Source of the DNA: Leptospiraceae bacterium
GTDB lineage: Bacteria; Spirochaetota; Leptospiria; Leptospirales; Leptonemataceae
Assembly (NCBI GenBank): GCA_020440935.1
Contig: JAGRNC010000078.1
Coordinates: 1-9,584, forward strand
Direction of reading: 5' to 3'
DNA: 9,584 bases
Shown here: positions 1-7,218 of the stretch, in pieces
How the letters are laid out: every line of letters begins with the position of its first letter
How positions within the stretch are numbered: the stretch's first letter is position 1
Notes under the pieces: model-generated
Database searches by the model: none
Told to the model about the DNA's origin: nothing
Seen by the model: only the letters and a program-made list of their open reading frames with translations
Program-made: the position numbers and the translations under genes

Positions 1-674
1 TGCGCCTCGGTCTTGCCCGAAATAGTACGCTGAACCCAGATGATCATTCCCAGGATCAAAAACGCTCCTGGAGGTAAAATCATCAGTCCGATGTTCTTAT
101 AGCCCAGCTCATAGACTGCGCCTGGAACGATCTGAAATCCGAACAGACTTCCGTTACCCAGAAGCTCGCGAAATACGGCCACAAGAAACAAAATAGCAGC
201 GTACCCGGTGCCGTTACCCAGTCCATCCAGGATGGAAGGCAGTGGCTTATTCGACATGGCAAAGCCCTCTGCTCGACCAAGCAAGATACAGTTCGTAATA
301 ATCAAACCCACGAAAACGGAGAGCTGCTTGCTCATATCGTACATGTATGCCTTTAGCAACTGGTCCACAAGAATCACCAGGCTGGCTACTACGGCAAGCT
401 GCACGATAATCCGGATCTTTGACGGAATCAGGTTGCGCATGCTGGAGATGACAAAGTTGGACGCGGTAACCACAACGATCACCGAGAGTCCCATAACGAT
501 GGACGTTTTGAGCTGTGTCGTCACGGCCAGTGCCGAACAAATTCCCAGAACCTGGATGGTAATGGGGTTATTGTCCCAGAGTGGGTCTCGGATCGCTTCC
601 CGCTCTTTCTTGCCGAATAGTGGTTGCTTCGGCTTCGCGGGAGCGGCGGTTTTCGTTTCTGTTGCTGCGCTCAT
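1..674 (-). CDS. nqrD: Na+-translocating NADH:quinone reductase subunit D (partial, 3' end beyond window)
   Basis: This is an integral membrane subunit of the Na+-NQR complex, which oxidises NADH, reduces quinone and pumps Na+ out across the inner membrane. In the family, NqrD pairs with NqrE around an iron/2Fe-2S site in the membrane. About 224 codons are visible, reading to within a few residues of the expected C-terminus. Family motifs are clear: NPITIQVLGICSALAV, SKQLSVFVGLIITN, GRAEGFAM, FRELLGNGSLFGF. Both iron-ligand cysteines are present, Cys46 (LGICSA) and Cys129 (ITNCIL); their 83-residue spacing equals that of Cys29/Cys112 in Vibrio NqrD. About six hydrophobic segments follow a charged, Ala/Lys/Pro-rich N-terminal extension of some 17 residues. 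The ATG at 674 has AGGAGA six nt upstream and overlaps the nqrC stop as ATGA, which implies translational coupling. nqrE and nqrF are expected immediately to the left of the window. Confidence 0.96.
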   Translation of the reverse strand, partial: MSAATETKTAAPAKPKQPLFGKKEREAIRDPLWDNNPITIQVLGICSALAVTTQLKTSIVMGLSVIVVVTASNFVISSMRNLIPSKIRIIVQLAVVASLVILVDQLLKAYMYDMSKQLSVFVGLIITNCILLGRAEGFAMSNKPLPSILDGLGNGTGYAAILFLVAVFRELLGNGSLFGFQIVPGAVYELGYKNIGLMILPPGAFLILGMIIWVQRTISGKTEA

Positions 675-1540
675 TGTTGCTCTCCTGCCTGGGGTGTCTG
701 CTCTTGGGCTGGTTCTGGATTGCGTTGTGTTTTGAAATATGGCTCGTAGCGCTCCAGGTCTGATTTTAAGAAATGGGTAATTCCCTTACCAGTCAACGTC
801 GCTCCGCTGATTCCATCTACAAAGTGCTCGATTTCTTGCGGATGCGTAACTTCGGCCGAGCCTTTGGCTACCGCTACGCTGACCAGTTTTCCGGCTTCAT
901 CCAGAATCTTCTTTCCCTCGAAGTTGCTGGTGAACCAGGGTTTTTCTGCCTCGCCGCCCAGACCAGGGGTCTCTTGATGCTTGTAGAATCGGATACCCGC
1001 CACTGTATTGAGGTCGGTTTTTAAAGCGAAGTAGCCATACATCATGCCCCAGAGTCCGTTTCCGGAGATGGGAATGATATAGTATTTTAGCTCTCCGCCC
1101 GGCTTGTACAGATAGACTACTTTGATCTGTCGATCGTACTGTTCGAGAGGCTTACCAGCCCGTTTTGCCAGCAGTTTCAATTTACTATTATACACTTCGA
1201 TGAGCTCAAAGGTCATCATTTTTTCCAGATCGGCCTCTTTGTAACCGATGGTCTCCAGTTCCTTTTCCATCTCTTCGCGGTGCACTTTCTCGTTATTCTT
1301 GTCGATCAAGAGCACTTCGAAGTTCTTTTCGTAGAGATCGATGATCTCCGCTGGCTTTTTCCCTTTGATTTGTTCCTCAGGGATGCCTGCCACGGAAAGG
1401 ATGTTGTGGATAATATCCAGCCGAACCTGCTCTGTTTGTGCAGGCTTCAGCGCTGTCGAGGCCACTGCCAGAAGGATACTGGCGAAGAGACAGACGGCAA
1501 TGGCAAATCCAAATATATAGAGATTACTTTGCTTCCGCAC
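671..1540 (-). CDS. nqrC: Na+-translocating NADH:quinone reductase subunit C (covalent FMN)
   Basis: This subunit carries a covalently bound FMN in the electron path of Na+-NQR; it is anchored by one N-terminal helix with the flavin domain on the outer (periplasmic) side. With the GTG start the protein has 289 residues. A hydrophobic helix spans about residues 5-28. The flavinylation motif SGATLT is near the C-terminus, and Thr248 is the expected FMN phosphoester site. ISGNGLW.MMYG and HQETPGLGGE are typical NqrC signatures. Vibrio NqrC is about 257 residues; the extra length is a charged segment around residues 78-136 and a Pro/Glu/Gln-rich tail. I chose GTG at 1540 because a perfect AGGAGG lies seven nt upstream and the protein then begins MRKQSN directly before the helix. 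A longer reading from ATG at 1561 would deepen the nqrB overlap and has an SD-like sequence too close to the start. The gene overlaps the nqrB end by 17 nt and the nqrD start by four. Confidence 0.95.
   Translation of the reverse strand: MRKQSNLYIFGFAIAVCLFASILLAVASTALKPAQTEQVRLDIIHNILSVAGIPEEQIKGKKPAEIIDLYEKNFEVLLIDKNNEKVHREEMEKELETIGYKEADLEKMMTFELIEVYNSKLKLLAKRAGKPLEQYDRQIKVVYLYKPGGELKYYIIPISGNGLWGMMYGYFALKTDLNTVAGIRFYKHQETPGLGGEAEKPWFTSNFEGKKILDEAGKLVSVAVAKGSAEVTHPQEIEHFVDGISGATLTGKGITHFLKSDLERYEPYFKTQRNPEPAQEQTPQAGEQQ
681..686 (-). promoter_or_regulatory. Shine-Dalgarno site for nqrD
   Basis: The minus strand reads AGGAGA, six nt before ATG 674, within the last codons of nqrC. It supports translational start at the ATGA overlap and so the N-terminal extension of NqrD. 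Confidence 0.7.
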
Positions 1541-2753
1541 GTCGAAGCCTCCTCTTAACATTTCCTTCGACTACGAAATAGTCGATCAATGGCGCAAAGA
1601 TATTCATAAACAGAATCGAAAGCATCATACCTTCGGGATAAGCCGGGTTCCAGACTCGAATGAGTACGCATAACATACCTACCAATAAGCCATAGATCCA
1701 TTTGCCTGCCGTGGTCTGCGCAGCGCTCACCGGATCGGTGGCCATAAATACTGCGCCAAACATAAAGCCACCCATTACCAGATGATACTGGGGCGGTAAA
1801 GCCAGCATGGAAGGAAGATCCGGACCTGCAAAGAGGTTCAAAAAGGAAGCCATACCGATGGCGCCGACGATGGTGCTCACAATGATGCGCCAGCTACCAA
1901 CGCCGGTAAGGATAAGTACGGCAGCGCCTATTAAACACATGAGCGTCGAGGTTTCCCCGATGGAACCCGGTATGAAACCCATGAACATGTTGTGTAGACT
2001 AAAATCGGCCTGCGAATAAGAGAAATGCGTTAGAGCATGGATGGGATCGGTTACTTCGGGCGCGGCGGCGATGAGAAGGGCAGTAGCTCCTGAGAAGCCG
2101 TCCACAACATGGCCTGCCGTATTTGCGATCCAGACCTTATCGCCCGATATATCGATGGGAAAGCTAAAGAACAAAAAGACCCGTGCCGTGAGCGCCGGAT
2201 TCAATACATTCATTCCAGTTCCGCCAAATATCTCTTTTCCGATTACTACGCCAAAGCTAATGCCCACGGCAACTTGCCAGAGTGGGATAGTAGCCGGTAG
2301 AGTAAGGGGAAACAAAAGGCCGGTAACCAGAAAACCTTCGCTTACAGGGTGCTTTCGCACGATGGAAAAGATTACCTCCCAGATGCCGCCTACTGCATAG
2401 CTAACGATGATGATGGGCAGAACCAGGATGGCACCAGCGATGAAGATGTCCAGATGCTGGGCCATCGCAAGGTGGTCCAGAGGCATCTTCGTAATGGCGC
2501 CACTGGCCAAGAACTTCTGATAGCCGGCGTTGTAGATTCCAAATAGTGTGCAGGGAATCAGAGCCACCACAACGGTAATCATCAGACGCTTCAGGTCCAT
2601 GGAATCGCGCACATGCGGTCCGTGGTGCGTTTTTTCCGGCGGTGTAAAGAGGAACGTATTCTGCGCTTCCCAGAGCGGATGCAGTCGTTCCAGTTTGCCG
2701 CCTTTTTGGAAATGATGATCGTATTTCTTAATTTGATTGAGCAGGAACTTCAC
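1524..2753 (-). CDS. nqrB: Na+-translocating NADH:quinone reductase subunit B (covalent FMN, membrane core)
   Basis: This is the large membrane subunit of Na+-NQR. It carries a covalent FMN (and, in the family, riboflavin) and contributes to the sodium path. With the GTG start it has 409 residues, the usual family size. The N-terminal region shows HHF..GGK and HVRDSMDLKRLMI as in Vibrio NqrB, followed by about ten hydrophobic segments. GKEIFGGTGMN.LNPALTARVFLFF is the strongest family signature. The flavinylation motif is DGFSGAT, with Thr224 the expected FMN attachment residue. The longest open frame begins with TTG at 2768, but GTG at 2753 has GGAG nine nt upstream and yields MKFLLNQIKK, matching the family N-terminus. 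It begins 25 nt after nqrA and its TAA end lies inside the nqrC start region, so the genes are surely co-transcribed. Confidence 0.96.
   Translation of the reverse strand: MKFLLNQIKKYDHHFQKGGKLERLHPLWEAQNTFLFTPPEKTHHGPHVRDSMDLKRLMITVVVALIPCTLFGIYNAGYQKFLASGAITKMPLDHLAMAQHLDIFIAGAILVLPIIIVSYAVGGIWEVIFSIVRKHPVSEGFLVTGLLFPLTLPATIPLWQVAVGISFGVVIGKEIFGGTGMNVLNPALTARVFLFFSFPIDISGDKVWIANTAGHVVDGFSGATALLIAAAPEVTDPIHALTHFSYSQADFSLHNMFMGFIPGSIGETSTLMCLIGAAVLILTGVGSWRIIVSTIVGAIGMASFLNLFAGPDLPSMLALPPQYHLVMGGFMFGAVFMATDPVSAAQTTAGKWIYGLLVGMLCVLIRVWNPAYPEGMMLSILFMNIFAPLIDYFVVEGNVKRRLRRAEAK
1548..1553 (-). promoter_or_regulatory. Shine-Dalgarno site deciding the nqrC start
   Basis: The minus strand reads AGGAGG, then seven nt, then GTG at 1540. 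It lies inside the upstream, longer reading frame that would begin at ATG 1561, so it argues that the shorter GTG start is the one used. Confidence 0.75.
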
Positions 2754-2762
2754 AGTATTAAT

Positions 2763-2766
2763 CTCC
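2763..2766 (-). promoter_or_regulatory. Shine-Dalgarno site for the nqrB GTG start
   Basis: The minus strand reads GGAG, nine nt before GTG at 2753. The alternative TTG at 2768 overlaps this motif and has no ribosome binding site of its own. Confidence 0.55.
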
Positions 2767-2778
2767 AAATAATGCGGA

Positions 2779-4128
2779 CTAGATCATCTCCACTTCCATA
2801 ATGTCCAGGCCACGGGCCACAATCTCGGTGAATTCAATTTTCGAGGGACAAATGTAGGCGCAAAGTGCAAAGTCTTCGGGATCTACTTCTAGAATCCCCA
2901 GCTTTTCCATCCGTTCGACGTCTTCAATCAGGATGGATTTGATTAGATAATCGGGCAGAATATCCAGGCCCATGACCCGCTCGTAATCGCCTGTCTTAAC
3001 AAAAGCTCGCTCTTCTCCATTCAGGGATGTGTCCATTCGAGTGGGACGAGCGGGCAAAAAGCCTGACATATAAGCGCGCCCGTAGGTTGGTCTTTTGAAG
3101 CCAGGAACAAGCCAGCCCAGAAACTTCTGTTCTCCGCCCTCTGGAATCACTGTAATCAGATCATCGTAAAGGCCGAGCCCGTCATCGGATGCGCAGGCTT
3201 TTCCATTTAGAACGTTGCCTGAGATGAGCCGCACGTTGGCTTCTGGATTTGCCAGTGATGCGATGGCAGAGGCGGGCGCCCCTTTTCGCGTTTTTACGTA
3301 ACCGGGCTTACCAAGGCCAGGACCAGCAACGGCCACAACAGTCTCACTGGGATATTGTCCAACCAGTAAGAAGTCGCCAATGTCGGCCACATCTCGGGCG
3401 TTTAGATACCACACATGCTTACCATGTTTGATGGGATCGATGCGATGGATATGGGTGCTTACCAGGCCAGCCGGATGTTTGCCCGAAAAGCTGTGTTGCT
3501 GCACTCCCTGGACTTTCAGGAAGTCGGAACTATTATTTCCGGCAGCCACCACAACATGAACCGTCGGGCAGAGTACTTTGAGAGCTTCAATTCCGGCCTG
3601 AAATTCAATAGTGCGTCCTTGCAGGTTAAACTCTGCATCGGCGGCCAGAGGGGCCGTATCCATGCAATTAACGAAGATGGAAGATGGCTTTGTTTCCGGA
3701 TGCGCCACCCGGCTAAAGGGCCGTTGGCGAATCTGCGGCCAGAGTCCGCCCTTCATAAGATGTTGGATGAGTTCGTCGCGATCAATCCCAGCAATCTCTT
3801 CCTTCTTATAAGCGCGATATTGCTCAACTTCATCGCCGGACAGCTTGATGCACACTTTGTCCAGAGCTCGTCGCTGTCCCAGCACGATGTCTTCGATGAC
3901 GCCGGATCCGGGCGATACGAATACTCGTTCTGGATGTTTCTTATCCTGAAAGATTGGCGTGCCACGCTTAACGCTTGCGCCCTTTTTTACGAGCATCCGC
4001 GGTTTAATACCGGGAAACCGAGTAGGGTGCACATAGAGATGCGTGGGTTCGGTGGAGCCAAGGATTGATTTTTCAGCCTCGCCTTTGATTGGAAGGTCGT
4101 AGCCTTTTTTCAATTTGTACTGGTTCAT
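2779..4128 (-). CDS. nqrA: Na+-translocating NADH:quinone reductase subunit A
   Basis: This is the cytoplasmic, cofactor-free subunit of Na+-NQR, linked in the family to quinone binding at the membrane face. From ATG 4128 the product has 449 residues, matching the usual ~446. The start KLKKGYDLPIKG matches the family IKKGLDLPI motif. Other family segments are RPFSRVAHPETKPSSIFVN, GKHPAGLVSTHIHRIDP and the C-terminal ALCAYICPSKIEFTEI, which resembles the Cys-Pro-Ser-Lys end found in NqrA and RnfC relatives. The frame is open upstream to TTG at 4176, but neither start has a convincing ribosome binding site. I prefer ATG 4128 because it aligns with the family N-terminus. An AAGGA lies before ATT at 4152, but an ATT start would be exceptional. 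It is the first nqr gene, 54 nt after the HEAT/SH3b gene, so it may share a transcript with that gene and sppA. Confidence 0.95.
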   Translation of the reverse strand: MNQYKLKKGYDLPIKGEAEKSILGSTEPTHLYVHPTRFPGIKPRMLVKKGASVKRGTPIFQDKKHPERVFVSPGSGVIEDIVLGQRRALDKVCIKLSGDEVEQYRAYKKEEIAGIDRDELIQHLMKGGLWPQIRQRPFSRVAHPETKPSSIFVNCMDTAPLAADAEFNLQGRTIEFQAGIEALKVLCPTVHVVVAAGNNSSDFLKVQGVQQHSFSGKHPAGLVSTHIHRIDPIKHGKHVWYLNARDVADIGDFLLVGQYPSETVVAVAGPGLGKPGYVKTRKGAPASAIASLANPEANVRLISGNVLNGKACASDDGLGLYDDLITVIPEGGEQKFLGWLVPGFKRPTYGRAYMSGFLPARPTRMDTSLNGEERAFVKTGDYERVMGLDILPDYLIKSILIEDVERMEKLGILEVDPEDFALCAYICPSKIEFTEIVARGLDIMEVEMI

Positions 4129-4182
4129 AATCGGGTAGGTTACATCCCGAATGTCGATCCTTTCTTGCCCTGTCAATCTAGA

Positions 4183-5379
4183 TCAATTTTTTTTACGGTC
4201 CAGCTCTAAGTGTTGTCCCTGTACCCAACCGCGAAGTCCGTCGGCGGTTTCTACAAAGTAGCTATCTGCAGGAATTTGCCTCGAATCATAGCTTTTTGAC
4301 ACCCGAAGTACGTTTACTGCTTCTCCAGGCGAGAGAATGCGAAGAATTTCGCCGGATGTCCAGGGGTTTGCATACAATGCCGTCGCAGCAAAGACTCGGC
4401 CCTGGCTACCGGGCAGAGTTTCGATCATCCGGCGGGCCGCCGGTTCCTGGAATGGCTGCTCGTCCCGTAAAATGGCCGTCAGGGAAGGCAGGTCAGGCGA
4501 TTTAGCATACCATTGAATCGCTATTTGCCGCGTTCGGTAGCTTCCTTGCATTCCACGCTCTACCATCTTCAAGATTCTGGCTCGATCTGTATCCGAAAGG
4601 GAGCGCGATTGATAGTGCGAAAGCGCCAGCAGTCCGCATCTGAACCGCTGCTCCTCCACGGAAGAGTTTTCCATTGCATCGAGCACTGAGTCCACCGGCT
4701 CATGTAAATAGGAAAGTCCTACCATAGAGTAGCAAACAATGGATTCCGCCTGTCCTGCGCGGGCATCGGAAATTCCAAAGAGACCAATCTTCAGAAACCG
4801 ACGCAATTCGCCGGATGTATGCGAACCATATTGCGTTTTCGAATTCTTTTCCAGAAGTAAGTAGAGGGAGCGATATACCCTTTCGATAGATCCCAATTTT
4901 GAATCGGGATCGGTCAACACTCCGTCGGCCGGATAAGGCGATGCATCCGAAGAAGCGATTAGATCTCTTCCGTAGGCCAACAGAGCGGGCATATGGCCAG
5001 GATGCAAAAATGGCTGAATCGAATGCAAAGCCGCTCTTCGAATCTCTGGCGTATCGCCAAGGAGCAGAGCCGCCAGGGCATCGCCAATTTCCGTATTACT
5101 GCAATCCCGCGCTTCGCGGGCTGCATACAGTCTTTCCAGAACCGAAGCGCTATTTAGCCGTTCGATGATTCCGTTACATTTCGAAGGGGTATCCTGTGCC
5201 CGCAAGGAAGGAAAGGAAAGGATCGTGCATGCGAATAAGATCGGAAGCAAGGTACAGGTTGCTGCCCGAAAGCAGGGCCCTGGTCTGGGATAGAAGAGAC
5301 GGCCTTTGACGGAGAAGGTCTGCTGCGCCCGGCTTGAGCACCGGATACATTTGCATATCGAATAGCTGATCATCCGCAT
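4183..5379 (-). CDS. Putative exported protein with HEAT-like helical repeats and C-terminal SH3b domain
   Basis: I do not recognise a named family. From ATG 5379 it has 398 residues. Residues ~44-58 are hydrophobic (TLLPILFACTILSF) and are followed by SLRAQ, a plausible signal peptidase I site, so the body is likely periplasmic or outer-membrane facing. The n-region before the helix is unusually long (~43 residues) and Cys/Arg-rich. Residues ~68-130 and ~220-320 are Leu/Ala/Arg-rich helices (VLERLYAAREARD, TPEIRRAALHSI) that resemble HEAT/armadillo repeats. Residues ~345-395 (LSPGEAVNVLRV ... YFVETADGLRGWVQG) look like a bacterial SH3 domain, often a peptidoglycan or protein-binding module. 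The start is uncertain. ATG 5379 has AGGAGG six nt upstream but gives a 206-nt overlap with the sppA 3' end. TTG at 5250 would give a shorter overlap (77 nt) and a compact signal peptide, but it has no Shine-Dalgarno sequence and no basic n-region. Confidence 0.8.
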   Translation of the reverse strand: MRMISYSICKCIRCSSRAQQTFSVKGRLFYPRPGPCFRAATCTLLPILFACTILSFPSLRAQDTPSKCNGIIERLNSASVLERLYAAREARDCSNTEIGDALAALLLGDTPEIRRAALHSIQPFLHPGHMPALLAYGRDLIASSDASPYPADGVLTDPDSKLGSIERVYRSLYLLLEKNSKTQYGSHTSGELRRFLKIGLFGISDARAGQAESIVCYSMVGLSYLHEPVDSVLDAMENSSVEEQRFRCGLLALSHYQSRSLSDTDRARILKMVERGMQGSYRTRQIAIQWYAKSPDLPSLTAILRDEQPFQEPAARRMIETLPGSQGRVFAATALYANPWTSGEILRILSPGEAVNVLRVSKSYDSRQIPADSYFVETADGLRGWVQGQHLELDRKKN

Positions 5380-7135
5380 AGCCTGCCTCCTTTTTAAAGT
5401 CCCGGAATGCCTCCACGAAGCCGCCTTTTCGATCCAGCATTCCTGCTTCGCGAAATTGGCGACCGGTATACACCCGGCCCCGACCTTTCTTGTCCGCCTC
5501 GGCGCGACTGATGCCACGGTTCCGCCGGACCCGATCCAGAAACAAGGTGTACGACCGATCCATGGATTCGTCAAGCAGAGCCAGGCTTTTTGGACTCAAT
5601 TTTCCGTCCTCCGACATCACATCCGTTGTAGGGCCAAAGGCAATCCGTTGCTTGCGCACTCCCAGCTTCTTGTACAAACCTGATAATTCCGGTCGCATTC
5701 GAATGACTCCCACGCTACCGGTCAGACTCATATCGGGGCTGTATATTCGGTTGGCTGCGCATGCCAGATAATAGCCTCCCGAGGCGGCTACCGAACCCAG
5801 TACGGCAAAGACTGGTTTGCTGCGGGATAATCGATATACATCCTGGTACAGTGCTTCGCTAGCATCGCTCAGTCCGCCCGGGCTATTGATGTATAGAAAT
5901 ACCACTTCCACATCGGACTCTTCCAATTCTTTGAAAACGCGTCGCATGGGAAGGGCGCCCACCCGACCGGATTCGGGCTGCTCCGATCCCCAAAGGATCA
6001 TCCCTTCGCAGCTTACAAGAGCGATGGACGGATATCGCCGGATGCGAAATGGCTGATACCTGGATCGACCGTATCGCTTCTGTATCTGATCCAGTTCGAT
6101 CATGCGATAACGATAGGGCGGCGGATCGCCGGGGCCTTCCTGGGCCTCCCCATCCTTACCTGGAGTCTGGGGCGCGTCCTGGTCGGCTTCCAGTTCTTTC
6201 TGCAGCTGTTCCACGGTCTTCTCTGCCGGGCCGGGAAATGCATGCCCTACCGGGGCCTCTTTTAGTCCCGGGCCTTCGGCAAATTGGATCAATGATAGAT
6301 AGTCGCTTTTCTTTGCGCTGGGCTTCTTCTTCGATTCTGGCAGAGGTTGGCCCTGATTCCAGTAAGGCAGAAGCTCTTCGGCAATGTCGCGAAAGCTAGA
6401 GGCGGGAATAAGCCCCTGCGCAAAGCCCTGGGCAAATAGCGCTTCTGCATCGAGGAAGGCTTCCTTTTCCATTCTTGCATGTAGTTTGCTAGTTCTGGCA
6501 GAATCGGGACAGTGAATGCCTTCCAGGATTTGCTCTTTTCTGGATGCAAGAAGGGACTCCAGGTTTTCCCTGGCCGACGGAGACATGGAATTTCGGCTCA
6601 TAGATTCGCCTGCGCTTTTGAATTCTCCGGCGGTATGCACTTCCACGCGGATGCCCCATTTTTTCAATGCATCGGCAAAGAAGTACGGTTCTGCATGCGG
6701 AAGCGATGTTAGAAATGTATTTCCTGGAGCCAGAAACCGTCTTTCGCAGGCCGACAGTAGATAGAGAGTCTTCAATCCGCCTTTTTCGGCATGGCCTACG
6801 AGCTTCTTTCCTGCAGCGCCGATCTCGCCCAGACGAATGCGAAGCTCTTCAATCTGTGACCAATCCAGATCCTCCAGATCCGGAAATTCGAGAATGATCC
6901 ATTCCAGCTTTGGATCCGTGGACATGCGCGACAGCAATCCCAGATAAAAGAACCAGATCGTTTCCTGTTTGCTAATGATTCGGTAGAGTAATCCGCTATG
7001 CATGGCTGCGCTGAATTCGGACGGCATGCGATGATACAAAACATTTCCGCGGAGCAGGAATGATGTAATTCGATACCAGAGTGCGACCAGCAGTCGGAAC
7101 GGGAGCAGCAAGGGAAAAAGCAGCCATCGGAGCAT
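5174..7135 (-). CDS. sppA: Signal peptide peptidase SppA, long (tandem-domain) form, S49 family
   Basis: This is a membrane-anchored serine protease with a Ser/Lys dyad, expected to degrade cleaved signal peptides at the inner membrane. The product has 653 residues, close to the 618 of E. coli SppA. Residues ~4-20 form a hydrophobic anchor. The N-terminal half contains AGEFKSAGESMSRNSMSPSA, matching the E. coli region around catalytic Lys209; the equivalent here is Lys173. The C-terminal half contains INSPGG (417-421) and GSVAASGGYYLA, with nucleophile Ser452 equivalent to Ser409, then a TGSVGVI segment. A charged, Pro/Glu-rich linker (~265-345) joins the halves and is probably disordered. 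The start at ATG 7135 has only a weak GGA upstream, but the frame does not extend to a better one. Its last 206 nt may also be read by the next gene in another frame. It heads the minus-strand block that runs into nqr and is divergent from ilvN across 83 nt. Confidence 0.92.
   Translation of the reverse strand: MLRWLLFPLLLPFRLLVALWYRITSFLLRGNVLYHRMPSEFSAAMHSGLLYRIISKQETIWFFYLGLLSRMSTDPKLEWIILEFPDLEDLDWSQIEELRIRLGEIGAAGKKLVGHAEKGGLKTLYLLSACERRFLAPGNTFLTSLPHAEPYFFADALKKWGIRVEVHTAGEFKSAGESMSRNSMSPSARENLESLLASRKEQILEGIHCPDSARTSKLHARMEKEAFLDAEALFAQGFAQGLIPASSFRDIAEELLPYWNQGQPLPESKKKPSAKKSDYLSLIQFAEGPGLKEAPVGHAFPGPAEKTVEQLQKELEADQDAPQTPGKDGEAQEGPGDPPPYRYRMIELDQIQKRYGRSRYQPFRIRRYPSIALVSCEGMILWGSEQPESGRVGALPMRRVFKELEESDVEVVFLYINSPGGLSDASEALYQDVYRLSRSKPVFAVLGSVAASGGYYLACAANRIYSPDMSLTGSVGVIRMRPELSGLYKKLGVRKQRIAFGPTTDVMSEDGKLSPKSLALLDESMDRSYTLFLDRVRRNRGISRAEADKKGRGRVYTGRQFREAGMLDRKGGFVEAFRDFKKEAGYADDQLFDMQMYPVLKPGAADLLRQRPSLLSQTRALLSGSNLYLASDLIRMHDPFLSFLAGTGYPFEM
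5386..5391 (-). promoter_or_regulatory. Possible Shine-Dalgarno site for the HEAT/SH3b gene, inside sppA
   Basis: The minus strand reads AGGAGG, six nt before ATG 5379. It also encodes Lys-Glu-Ala in the sppA frame, so the match may be chance. It is the main support for the long start of the downstream gene. Confidence 0.45.
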
Positions 7136-7218
7136 TCATCCAGAGCCCATGGAAGGCCGCTGCTGTAACCCGATTTTCATTTGACCCAGGGTCGGCAGGG
7201 AAGCCACTGACTCGTTAG
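7136..7218. other. Divergent sppA/ilvN intergenic region
   Basis: These 83 nt must hold promoters for both ilvN and the sppA block if both start here. A plus-strand TTGACC at 7181-7186 resembles a -35 box, but no convincing -10 lies at 16-18 nt. I see no ilv-type attenuator (no run of Ile/Val/Leu codons with a terminator) and no T-box. Confidence 0.4.

Noticed and set aside
247..540. Open frame opposite or within nqrD
   Set aside because: It is a shadow in another frame of nqrD, whose own frame shows continuous family motifs across the same bases.
1541..1561. Longer NqrC starting at ATG 1561
   Set aside because: Its SD-like GAAGGA is too close to the ATG, while the GTG at 1540 has AGGAGG at ideal spacing.
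3415..4068. Long plus-strand open frame (about 217 codons) inside nqrA
   Set aside because: It is antisense to a clear nqrA and its translation shows no recognisable motif.
4143..4176. TTGACA at 4176-4171 on the minus strand as a -35 box of an nqrA promoter
   Set aside because: The bases 16-18 nt downstream (CATTCG region) do not resemble TATAAT, so a sigma-70 promoter is not supported by sequence alone.
4129..4176. Longer NqrA starting at TTG 4176
   Set aside because: It adds 16 residues not seen at family N-termini and has no Shine-Dalgarno sequence; ATG 4128 matches the family start.
7136..7218. Attenuator or T-box for branched-chain amino acids upstream of ilvN
   Set aside because: The 83-nt region has no leader peptide rich in Ile, Val or Leu codons, no T-box motif and no terminator hairpin.
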